Positions 1 through 11,396 of a stretch of DNA of 64,000 bases are shown in pieces. The notes beneath the pieces are model-generated. The model saw only the letters and a list, made by a program, of their open reading frames with translations. It made no database searches and had not been told where the DNA came from. Location: assembly GCA_019022495.1 (NCBI GenBank), contig JAFEKR010000035.1, positions 496,001 through 560,000 on the forward strand. The letters run 5' to 3'. The stretch's first letter is position 1, and each line of letters starts with the position of its first letter. The DNA comes from Epichloe hybrida. Lineage: Eukaryota; Ascomycota; Sordariomycetes; Hypocreales; Clavicipitaceae. A program made the position numbers and the translations under genes.

Positions 1-2191
1 GGCGGATACACACTTCATCGCTGCGTTGGCGCTCACCGTCCAGCTACTGCCCCTGACCAAGGTCTTGACTAATCTCGCCGGTAATTCTTGGGCGCGTACG
101 TTGACCGGAACTCGAGCCGAGCGTAACGAGTATATTTTGCTTCATGAATTCCATCGTAATAAGTACATCTGTCCGGATAAGCAGACGTTCCGTGGTCGCC
201 AAAAAATCGAGGAGGAAAATGTCGAAGAAGGCGGAGAAGGGAAGAAGAAGGATAAGTACAAAGGTGGTCTCGTTTTCGAGCCCGAGAAGGGCTTGTATGA
301 TAAGTTTGTTCTTGTCATGGACTTCAACTCTCTCTACCCCTCTATTATCCAGGAGTTCAACATTTGTTTCACAACTGTCGACAGAACGGGCTTGGTGAGT
401 GCTTCGAGATGATGCAAAAAGTCCGGGTTAACCCTAGCTGACATCGTGAATCAGATTGAGGATGAGGATGCCGTCCCCGAGATACCCACCGATAAGGAGC
501 AGGGCATTCTACCAAGACTTATCGCCACTCTTGTTGGACGTCGTCGCCAAGTCAAGGGACTCATGAAGGATAAAAGTGCGACTCCCGAGCAGCTCGCAAC
601 ATGGGATATTAAGCAACTCGCTCTGAAGCTAACAGCAAACTCTATGTACGGTTGCTTGGGTTATACCAAGTCACGTTTCTATGCCAGACCACTGGCTGTC
701 CTCACCACCTTTAAAGGACGTGAGATTCTGCGAAGCACAAAAGAGCTGGCCGAGGGCAAATCACTTCAGGTCATCTATGGTGATACGGATTCCGTCATGA
801 TCAATGCCAACGTGGACTCTGTCGCTGATGCGTTCAGAGTTGGTAATGAGTTCAAGAAAGCTGTCAACGAACAATACAGGCTGCTTGAGATTGACATCGA
901 CAATGTATTCCGACGCATTTTGCTCCAAGCAAAGAAGAAGTATGCCGCGATTAATCTCATTGAGAAAGACGGCAAGTTTATGGAAAAGATGGAAGTTAAA
1001 GGTTTGGATATGAGGCGACGAGAATACTGTGCGCTATCCAAGGAAATTTCCAAACATCTTCTGGATGAGATCCTCTCGGGCGATGAAGCCGAAGTCACCA
1101 TCGCACGCATTCACGAGTATCTCCGCGACATCGCCAGCAAGATGCGAGAACAGAGCATTCCAGTGTCAAAGTACATCATCTACACACAACTGGGTAAAGG
1201 CCCCAAAGAATATCCCAACGCCGATTCCATGCCGCAGGTACAGGTCGCCCTGCGTGATATCTCCCGAGGCAAGACCGTCCGCAAAGGAGACGTCATGTCC
1301 TACATCATAACAGGGGATGGAAAAAGCTCGGAGCCTGCACCGAAGCGTGCATATGCCCCGGCAGACCTCAAAGCAGACTCCTCGCTAGTACCCGACGTCG
1401 AATGGTATCTTGGAAAACAGATCTTCCCTCCAGTAGAGCGACTGTGCGCCAATATTGTCGGCACCTCCACGTCACAACTCGCCGAACAGCTTGGACTCGA
1501 CATCAGACGATATAGCTCTCATCAGACGCAGCAAAATAGCTCCAATGATGATCTTGAGATTCATCCACTCGAATCTCAGATCCCTGATGAGGTGCGGTTC
1601 GGTGACTGTGCAAGATTGTCGATTCGATGTCGCAAGTGCAAGACAGCTTCAGTCTTTGAGGGTCTAGCTGCTGCACCTGGGAAAATATCTGCCTCTGGTT
1701 TGCTCTGCAGCGGATGTGGAGGCGTCATTTCCACGCTTTCCATCGTCGCCCAGGTAGAACATGCCGTTCGGCAGCAAACTTCGCGTTACTATGAGGGTTG
1801 GTTGGTTTGCGATGACTCACAATGTGGCAACCGAACCCGTCAAATGAGCGTCTATGGTACGCGCTGTCTCGGACCCAAGGGACTTGCTCGCGATTGCCTC
1901 GGACGAATGCGATACGAGTACACCGAAAAGGCCGTCTACAATCAACTGGTATACTTTGCCAGTCTCTGGGATGTGGAAAAGGCCCGCGCCAAGGCTAGTG
2001 ACACCAACGACTCGACTCTGTCGCAGCAAGACCGTGACACAATTCTGGCACTGGCAGAACACAACCGTGTCAGATTCGGTACTGTCAAGGGCGTGGTAGA
2101 GAAGTACCTTGAAAAATGCGGTCGACAATGGGTAGCCATGGATACCTTATTTGCCAAGCTTGGATTCAACAAGTTGCTTGCTGCTGCGTGA
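1..2191 (+). CDS. POL1: DNA polymerase alpha catalytic subunit, 3' part (partial at window start)
   Basis: Catalytic subunit of the polymerase alpha-primase complex, which extends RNA primers in the nucleus at origins and on Okazaki fragments. The 5' end lies outside the window; the frame is open from base 2. Two exons are seen, <2-394 and 455-2191, separated by a 60-bp phase-0 intron (donor GTGAGT, branch-like GCTGAC, acceptor TCAG). Family B motifs appear in order: motif A with SLYPSI (about 330-347), motif B with KLTANSMYG (about 625-650) and motif C with YGDTDS (about 778-795). The C-terminus has the paired-cysteine zinc modules typical of Pol alpha (CRKC and CSGC, then CDDSQC and later cysteines, about 1627-1870). 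The protein ends at TGA 2189-2191. It is convergent with eIF4G. Identity rests on the motif set plus the zinc tail, which separates it from Pol delta, epsilon and zeta. Confidence 0.95.
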
Positions 2192-3775
2192 GGCATTTCA
2201 GTGCTTGCTGCGTTTTGCATGGGCTTACAATATGGGTGCATTATTGGATTGGATTGGATGCATACAAGTTTTTTTGTTATGATAGTCGATAATAGGCGCA
2301 ATGAGCGCTTGGCGTTTGGCGTTTTCCATGGACGGACTGGTTGTGGTATAATGCGGAAGAACATGTACGAGAACAGTATGTAGCCACTGGTCTTGAATCA
2401 AATTTATTGACGGCAGATGATTCAATGGTCATTCCATTCCGATTGATTGTTTCTGAGCAGTTTATTTTCAACATTGTAAGAGTGATTGATATATATATAT
2501 GCTAAAACGAACGCCGTAGTCCGTCTAGCGTTGTCACCCATCACCATCTAAGAGTATTGACGTTGTATTCAATTACAAGCAACTGCGCACATGAGATGTC
2601 TGCTATATCTATTCCCCCCCGGAACTACTCCGTACATCGAACGACTCGACAATATGCCACAAAAACAGTGTGACACTACCCAACGGTATAAAGCAGACTG
2701 TATACGACGTACTTCTACAGTGGGTGTATCGGGCACACACGACTTCTTTTTTACCTTTGGACTCGTCTCCTGACTTTTTTAGTCCCCATCTTTTCCCAAA
2801 AGTCACAGGCATGCACATGCATACTTGATAACAAAATGACACAAGCGAGATTTATTTCATGAACAAATGTTTATTCCGTCAACTGATCAATTCAGCCCCC
2901 ATTGCTCCCATAAAATTAGATGTACAATAAAAAAACAACATGAACCCATGGTGCCCGACAAAGATATCGTGCCATGTTCTGATCGTGTTCAAACGCGGGC
3001 TTTAGCAAAGCCAGCTTCGACAGGAGAGGCGAGAGGATGTTGGCTCACGACTATGAGGCGCGGTGGTCCCTGCTCCCCAAGACGGGGAAAAATTCCGACA
3101 CAACGTAAGCTCTTTTCAATGAATGGATCAATTGGGATGGCCCCTCCTTGGCCCCGTTGGGAAAACAGAAATGAAACAAAAGGGATCAAAACAACTCTCG
3201 AAAGCTGGCTGGCCCGAGGGAACTTGGTCACCACGGCATACCAAGTCATGAAAATCAACCACCTTTTGTTATGCATTGGCTCATCCCCTCAAACCACCGT
3301 CAATGCTTTCTCCCAAACCGCCAGTAGTATCAGCTCCCATCATCATCCATTCCAGGCAAACCCTAGTTTGGAGAAGAACATGCGTGGTACTCGCGTTCCT
3401 TGACAAGAACAAGAGGGAAGCATTGGGACAACCCCCAGAGACAGGCCTCCCAGAAAAGCGGACATGAATAATCCGACACCGGGAACGAGAAAACCAATAG
3501 TAGTAATAAGTAATGCTTGATGACGCACAAAGTTGCTCTCTGCTCCTACGTTTTGTGGCGAGAGCCTCGCCCCTGTCTGATCCCGAATAGTCTATGGGTG
3601 AGGTATCGTGGGATCAAAAGATAAAAGAAATGCGTGCGTAACTTTTGATACTTCTATCAAATATGTCAGAGCGCATTAAAGAAAAGACAAAGGCTGTAAA
3701 TGCAAGGAAACAGAATCCGCCTAGTCTATCACCCAAAATGCAAGACACCGAGAAAAACTGAAATTGTCAAACTTT
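2192..3775. other. Convergent intergenic region, POL1 to eIF4G
   Basis: Both flanking genes end here, so it should hold two 3' UTRs and polyadenylation signals. I see a short TA run near 2490-2500 and one TACTCCGTAC motif at 2626-2635. A 178-codon open frame at 2867-3403 resembles nothing I know and has no coding character I trust. No RNA gene was recognised. Confidence 0.6.
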
Positions 3776-6700
3776 CTACTCGCTCTCCTTCTTCTCGTCA
3801 ACGATAGCCTTGGCTAGAAGAGGGGAGGGTCCTGCAGATGGGGGGGAGGCGGGGTGTTCGGTTTCCATGGTGGCCAGCAAGCTGTGACGAGTTCTTGTTA
3901 GTCTTGCTTCTCTCCAAAGCCAAATGGCAATGTCTGGCCAAAGGCCCAATACGCCAGAACGGGGAGGAGAGGGAGCCTTACCTAAAGGCGTTTGTGTTGG
4001 TGGTATCCCGGGTGGGGGGAGTCCCGGTGCGAGATGATGCTCCAGAGTCTTCGCCAGGGCGACCCAGGGAACCTCCGGGCCCAAGACGTCTACCGCTGTT
4101 GCTGCGAGAAGAGAACATCGACGTGGGGCCGAGCAGGACATTCTGGCTTGGCGTTCTGCTGGCAGAGCCCTTGAGACGGCGCAAGTCATCCATGCCGACT
4201 TGGTTGCTGGTTTGCTGCTGGGCATAACCACCAGAAAAGTTGCGAGCATCGCCACGACCCATAAGGGCGCGGCCGCCGGGGCCACCGCGTGTGCTGCTTC
4301 GCGCCGACTCCTGAGCCTTCGCGGCAGCGGCTTCGGCCTCAACACGAACCTCGTCCAGCGTCTTGGGGCCCTTGTTGGCTTCCTTGGAAACCCACTTGGC
4401 TCTTCGGAGGTCAACAACATCCATGAGCATGAACCTCATTCTGCTCTGCAAGTCGGGGAGATCAGCCATGGTTTGGATACGCTGGAAGTAGGCGTCCATC
4501 ATGGGACGACCCTTCTCCGTGGCATCGAGGTTGGCACCGATGGTGCGCAACAGCTTGCTGAGCGATTCAATCTCGGCCTCGTCCGGCACACCCTTGTAGT
4601 CAACGAGCTTGTGAACACATTCGTGCATGATACGCTCAGTCAACATGCCGAGTTTGTACAACTCACCAATGAATTGCACGAGACCGAGACCACGTCGCTT
4701 GGCTGCGGCAGCAACATAGTAATCATCAGACAGCATCATAGTTTCCCCGAGGGCCTTCTTGGAGCTATCGTCGCCTTCCTCCTCCTCCTTAGGTTGAGAA
4801 GGCAAGTGCGTGGTCCAGCCACGTTCAAATTCTTCCTGACATCGGTTGAGCAGGTACTTTCTGAATAGATTGCCTCCGCTGACAATGTTGCCGCTCTTGT
4901 CCTTGATGCGCTCGTCTCGCACGTCTGCACTCATGTTCTCAAGCATGCGCTTGCAGAACTTGGCGTACATGGAAGCCCAGTGAGCTTCGTCAGTGGCCTT
5001 CTCAAACGTAAGCTGGATGACCTGGCGCAGCGTACGACCGTCAGACTCATCCTTGGACTGTCCAGCAATGGCGAGGATCTGGTCGGCGATCTTGTCAAAT
5101 TTCTCAGGGGTCATCTTGTTGAGAGCAGCCTTGACCTTCCTCTGTACCAATTCGGGATCAAGATAGCCAGTGGGGGTAGCAGAAGCGGCCTTGTTAGTGA
5201 TGCTACTTGGCTTCCAACCGGTAGAGGAGACAGCAATGGGTTTGATTTCCATGCCGGCGGTCAAAGGCATGGTCTTAGCAGCCTGAGAATCCTTACCATT
5301 GTAGTCACGGCGACTGCCACGAGTAGAGCGGCTGGACTGGCGTCCACTTGGCGAGTTGGGAGCGCCACCACGAGACTGAGAAGCCGTGCGGGTGATATTG
5401 CCGCCTGGAAAAGCTCCGCCGGGACCACGGAAAGACCCAATGGAGCCCACGTTGGGTCGGGCCATGGTGCCGCTGGACATGGCTAGGCGCTGCTCGGATG
5501 ATGTGCCCGGCGGGAGGGTTCGGCCGGGAGGAGCATTGAAGGTGCCCATGGAGAAGCCACCGCTGCCACGGTTAGAGGGCTGTCTAGGCGTCGCAACGCG
5601 GGCAGAGCGTTCGCCATCTCCGATGAGAGACTTGACTTGTTGGTGAAACTCGACCGATGGCTGCTCAGTGAACACCTTCTGGAACTGCAAGAGGAAAGCA
5701 GCGTCGTACTTGAAGCTCTTGCCCTTGTTGGTGACAGCGGCGTTGAGGGCAGGATTGGGGGAGCTGATACCAGTCGGATAAATTTCCTGGTCCATGACTC
5801 GCAGGAACCGAGCAGACTTGAGAGACTGGAGGGCTGCGCTGGGCTGAGGAGGCTCAACTGGCTTGGTGTTGAGGGGCGCCAAGTTGAGGGCAGCGGGCTT
5901 AGATCCGCGTTTTTGACCGGCAGCATCGCCGGCAGCAGCTTTGTCGTCGCCGATCTTCATGCCGGACAGCTTGTCGGCAACGGCATCGACGTTGGAGCCG
6001 TCTGCCTCCTTGGCGGCGCGTGCAGCGGCAAGAGCTTCGGCAACCGACATGGTTTTGCCAGAAGACTCGGCCTCCTTTTGTTGCCGCTCCTTTTCTTCCT
6101 CCAATCTTTCCATCTCGCGCTCCTGCTCTCGCAATTTCGCGTCTGCGTCGGCAGCATTCTGTTTGCTCTTCGCTTCCTCCTCCTTCTTCTTCTCAGCCTT
6201 GGCGGCATCAACACGCTTCTTGTGCTCCGCCTCCTCCTTCTCGCGACGGGCGTCAGCCTCCTCCATTTCGCGAATCATTCGCTCAATTTCGTCTTCTCCG
6301 GGATCAGCCTTTGGGTCAACGGCTGGCTCAGCAGACTTCTTTTCATCCTCGACCTTCTTTGGCTCCTCAACCTGAGCGATTTCCTTGGGGGCTTCAGCTT
6401 CAACGGTGACTGCAGCAGCAGGCATCTCCTTCTCGGCAGGGCTGTCAGAAGCAACTGGGTCCTTAGCCTTGGCTGCCTCGTTGGCAGCTCCAAGAGTAGC
6501 CTGCTTGATCTTCTCCTTCAATTCATCCTGAATCTCCTTGGCAGTCTTTGGTGTAGCAGTGCTCTCAGTGCGCCCGTGAGATGGCGTAGCTGACTTGGGG
6601 GGAGGAGTAGGCACAGAGGCAACAACAGGAGGGGTCTTGGACTGCTGGCTGCTAGGGGCGGGAGAGGCGGGTTGCTTGAAGGTAGAGGTGTCGACAACCT

Positions 6701-8482
6701 CACCAGCAGCATTCTTGATTTGAATAGCAGCACTCTTCCTCGGCTTGAGGAAGTTATTGGGGCCAGCCTTGCCAGCGGGGGTGGCAGATTGCTGAGATGA
6801 GCTGACAATCAGAGGCTGGCTTTGCTGGTTGACGCTGGGAGGTCGCTCAGGCTGCGAAGGGCTGCGAGACATGCTGTGGCTCTGCTGGTGATATGGTGAG
6901 ACAAATTGCTGGTTATAAGCTGGGGAGTTAGCTTGAGGGGGGCCCATGTAGGGGGGCACGTTATTGTAGCCGTAAGGCATGGACATGGGTCGGCCGTAAT
7001 GGTCAACCTGCTGAGGAGGATAGCCAAAATTCTGATACTTCATAGTCAGCCAAAGTTCAAACCCGCCATTTTCGGGAGAAAGATCAAGAGAAGGACTCTG
7101 TGAAGGAATCCTAGGGGGGTTTTGAGTTGAGCATTGCGCCATAGGCTTCACCACGCCACTGGATCCCACACGACGGCCATTATTACTATGCTGATCACGC
7201 CAATGAAACTCTGGTCGCTGGGTAAAACGACGCTGAGGTTGATCGGCATTACTTCCGTGTAGCTCGCGTATGGAATCCAACTGACGACCTGACTGCAGGG
7301 ACTTGGTGTGCTCTCTGCGTGCTTTCTTGTTCTTGATATACTTGAAAGGGAACTTATCAGGCATGTCAGGGAAAGGGAGCTGTACTTGTTGATGCTGAGG
7401 TGCCATCGGGGGCGGGTAATGATACTGGGGCGGCGTCTGCATCGATATGTTGGACTGCATAGTCGCCGGGGGCATGTTCGGGGTGTTTGGCATCGACGGC
7501 ACGAGGGCGGGGCTTCGAGTTTGCGGAGAGTTGGGATACGGCATGTTTCGAGGCTGAGGCTGGAAGGAAGGGGGCATGCCACGACCTTGACCGGGGCCGT
7601 TTCGGAACTGATTGTTGGGAGGATATCCCATCTGGTTGTTGTACTGGTTGTTGTGAGGGTTGAAACCTCGGCCACGACCACCTTGAGGGGGGAAGTTGCC
7701 TCTGTTTTCACCCTGAACGGAATGGTTCGATTCGCGTCGGTAATGGGCACCAGGCTGCGATCCCATGGCCATTGGGTTGGAGAGGACAGAGCCCTGTCTC
7801 ATGTGGCGCTGGACGGTTTTCTGTTAGTGGTGGATGATCATGAATGCGAAGCACGAAACCATCACTCGCAAAGAAGATGATGCGAAGCGACGTGAACAAA
7901 AGGGGGGGGGGCTTTACGAACCTCGCCATCACTGCCGAGACTTCCGAATGTCATCTGTCCACTTGGCTGCTGTAGACCAGAGGGAGGTCGACCACCGCTC
8001 GCCGAAGGCTGAGGGATCGGTGAAGGAGAGTGTGCAGGCGAAGGAACGCGCTGATGCCCAGCACCAGGAATGGCGATGGGGGCAGCGTTTCCAACCTGGG
8101 GAGTGCTGTGGGCCATAGCTGGAGAGTTGAAGCCAAACTGGATGCCAGATTTGGCGCCGCCGTTGGCAGCGAAAGAGTTGGTGCCGTTGGCAGCCATGGT
8201 GACGGAGCTTTTTCTCGAATGGTCCGCGCCGGAGCCGTTGGTAGAGCTACCTCGGGCAACAGCAGGGACAGCAGGAGTGGCGACTGGTTTGCCGTTTACA
8301 GGAGACAGGAGAGAGCTCTTGGCATTCTGCGCCGCAGAGGCAGAAGCAGAGCCGACAACGATGGGTGCTTGAGAACCAGTCGTGACTAACGGCGCTTGGA
8401 ATGATGATTTCTTAGGCGCACCTGCAGCGGAGGCATAAGAAGTCGCCGGAATCGGATTCTGCTGGTTCGCAGGCGACGTCAT
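3776..8482 (-). CDS. TIF4631: Translation initiation factor eIF4G
   Basis: Scaffold of the cap-binding eIF4F complex in the cytoplasm, linking eIF4E, eIF4A and Pab1. Proposed exons: 8482-7922, about 7808-3982 and 3881-3776, giving roughly 1497 residues. The last intron (3882-3981, GTAAGG..CAG) joins NAF to the conserved tail with METEHPAS; reading through it gives an immediate stop. The first intron has a weak donor (GTTCGT at 7921); the acceptor could be at 7809 or 7821, adding four residues in the latter case. The N-terminal half is low-complexity (Q/P/N/G rich, then a long acidic-basic charged stretch). An eIF4E-binding motif YDAAFLL is encoded near 5688-5708. A MIF4G domain follows (about 5130-4400). 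An SR/G-rich tail ends the protein, and no MA3 domain is seen, as usual in fungi. The gene symbol is the yeast paralogue name. Confidence 0.93.
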
Positions 8483-11396
8483 AAGGAGATAATAGTCGAC
8501 TCGTGAAGCGTTGAAGTTGATGGGAGGGTTTTGTTGATGCAGAGGCGTCGACAGAATGTGCTGAAAATTAAGAGGGCAGGTAGTCGAGAAACTTTCTTTT
8601 TTTTAAGTCCCTCGGGGCTCGCTCTCACAAGACGGGGTTTTTGGGTTTTCCTTTGGAACAGCGAGGCCGTGGGCGCTGTCAAGAAGAAACGAAGAATGCT
8701 CGCGAAGAAGATGCACGCGATAAAGATTATAAAAGCACCGGACACTTGGTGGCGGCTTAGAAAAGGGAAGATCCCAAGCAGGCCAGAGGAAGATACGAGG
8801 TCAAGGAGTGAGTGGAAAAGACCGGGCAGGCGAGACGACTGTAGGCGTCTGAGACACAAACTACAATCGTGGGCGTTGACGGGCGTCCTAGACGATGAGC
8901 AAAGGAGAAATTAGTCCTCTGGTGCTGTAGACACAGAAGAAGAATCCAATGCGTTGGAAGGGGGGGGGAGGGTCTGGTGAGAAGAAAAAAAATCCACCTA
9001 GACCAGGTGGTGGTGTTTTGTTCGGAGTGGTGAGGGTTTAGGAGGAGTCCGGCAAGAAAAATTTGGGCAGCAGGATTATGATATGGGCGGAAGGGGAAAG
9101 AGCCGGGACCCCACCCCCTGGCGCCCGTCCTGCTCTTTGCTCTTCCTCTTCCTTTTCCTCTTCCTCTTCACTGGCAGCGCAAACTATCAACCAACTGTAT
9201 TCTATCTACTCCGTGCGGACGTGCTCCCTAGTCAGTTGCTAGTTGCCGAAAGCTTGCTTTGTTAATCACACTGTCCAATGAGGCCGCACTCACGGCCATG
9301 ACATAGTCGACTGTGGTCTCTACACACTGTGGCGTCAATCACTGCTCTGCGGTGCTCTGCGGTGCTCTGCGATGCTCTGCAGGTGCTCTGCAGGTGCGAA
9401 CACTCTTTAGAGGGGCCAGACGCATCTCATGCTTTCTCCGTAGCTATTATCATGAATGAACTTTGAAGGCAGTTGTGTCAAGGAATCTTGGGGGGAAAGA
9501 TTCACACACAAAAAAAAAGCTTCCTCAACAAACAGAGTTGCCATGGTGTGCACCTGCTCTGCGCAAGCTCCATGTGGCCTCTCCAACAAGATGCGGGAGG
9601 GGGAGAAGGGGGAGAAGGGGGAGAATTAACTCCGTAAGTGCGTGCGCGTGGTGTGCATTTCTGACTGAGCCCTACATGTACACATCAGGAAGGAGCGCCC
9701 CCCTAATAAGGTTGCTGTGGTTGCTGTGGTTGCTGTGTGCTGTGTGCTTGCGCCAGGCCGGCCTGGGTTAATACATAATACAGACAGATAGATACACATG
9801 TACAGCACTCCATGTTGCCATGTTTTAATCCGTATTTCATACAAGTTAGGGAAATTAGGCTGTTTGTGACTGGGATGGGAATCATGGGATTGAGGCTGTG
9901 AGCCCAGGGCTGGGGTGGGACGTTGTAGCCCGTATTATCATGTATGAACACTGAAGACGCATGCCCAGCTGTCTCCAAGCGGGCGAACCAGCCCATGTCG
10001 ATAATGTCTGATTCACAGCTGATTCACAGAGCCATTTCTCTCGTCTGCCCTGGTCCAATTGTTGGTACGGTTGGTACTTGGTACCCGCGCCCGAGTGGGT
10101 CCTGCAACCACTTCGATTTTCCTCCTCGGCAGAGAGACACAGAGAGACAGAGAGAGACAGAGAGACAACGAACGACCAGCAGACAGACGCCGGACGCTTG
10201 GGATTGCCAGTTGACCCCTACCTATATTAACTGATATGACTCCTCCGTACGGATTACTCCGTAATATCATTGTTGTACCTCTTCTGTCCGTTGACGCGCT
10301 GCTCTCGTCCCTCTCGTCCCTCCCGTCCCTCGGAGAACACTTTATTTCTTGCCACTGCTGGCTTCAAATTCAACCATCACCGCCCGGAACGAGTGAGAGG
10401 TACCCGGCCAGTTGGAAGGGCACGAAGCATGGACCGCCCCTATGCCAGAAATACCAGGGACCAACCCCATTCATATACTGTCCGTAGGAAGGAAGAAAGA
10501 AAAGAAAAACCACAGGGTCAAAGGGTCAAAGATCACAAAGGGGAAAAAAAAAAAAGCAATATCGTCGCTCGCACGGCCCGGAGATTTGTTGGCACCACGG
10601 CACAGCCAAACAGCCAATTGGCAAGCGTCGCCCATGGCTCATCAATTTTCATCTCCTTGCGCGATAAGCATTTCTTTTTCCCACATCTAGTAGGACAGAC
10701 ACATCGCGCGATGGGGGGTGACGCCCGATATTATTAAGCCTCTGCAAGATGGCTGGGGGCATGAATTGATAGCTATGCACGGCCCTCGCTTCCCCTTGTG
10801 AAACTTGTTCATCTTGAGTCCGACGACTTAGTAATTCAATTTATTCACTTGCTGTGACTCTGTGAGTGACCCTTTTGGCTCCCGCGAAAAACCCGGGGAA
10901 ATGTGGGCGACGCTAAATAGCGCAGCCAGTTGGCCCAACACTTGCTGCAGAAGAATTGGTTAATTGGCTGTGTACGGAGTACCCGGGGGGGGTATCAACG
11001 ACTAACAATATGATTGGTCCATATCACCTCCTCGCACTACCCACACCCCTAATATCCGCCTCAAACCAGTGATGCGGGCTTGACGTAGTCCCCAGTCCGT
11101 AGTGAAATGGCCACCTACATGTATGTATGCAACTGCAGCGACGGACCTGCAACGGGCAACGACTCACAAGACGCGGAGGTTGTGCCCAAGAGCAAATTCC
11201 CCCACGTTTCGAAACTAAAGACGGTAAACAACATGAAGAAGTCAATGCGCGGATTTTCAACTTCTTCAGTCCCGGGGTTCTCAGTCGGGCACATAATCAT
11301 TCATCCTTTTCCAAAGGCCTGTTGTCAGTGCCCATGAAAAAGCAACTTCAGATGCAATTGAAAGTATATATGACTGCTATTGCATTGGTTTTCCAT
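8483..11396. other. Intergenic region upstream of eIF4G and downstream of the Aquarius gene
   Basis: About 2.9 kb without a gene I can support. It should contain the eIF4G promoter and leader. Simple-sequence patches occur: GGTGCTCTGC tandem units (9343-9394), a GGGGGAGAA purine tract (about 9592-9624), GTTGCTGTG units (about 9710-9745) and GACAGAGA units (about 10132-10168). TACTCCGTA-like motifs lie at 10243-10263 and 10972-10982. No tRNA or other RNA gene was recognised. Confidence 0.55.
9343..9394. repeat. Short tandem repeat, GGTGCTCTGC-type decamer
   Basis: Five to six adjacent copies of a 10-11 bp unit containing TGCTCTGC lie about 0.9 kb upstream of the eIF4G start codon. Units vary slightly at the first two bases (AC, GG, GG, GA, AGG). 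I see no coding role. Confidence 0.8.

Noticed and set aside
2867..3403. 178-codon open frame between POL1 and eIF4G
   Set aside because: No recognisable domain, low-complexity mix of residues, overlapped by another frame on the opposite strand, and located in the 3' UTR space of two convergent genes.
9083..11300. tRNA or small RNA genes in the large intergenic regions
   Set aside because: I found no B-box-like GGTTCGAATCC sequence or plausible cloverleaf by eye; the small open frames are random.
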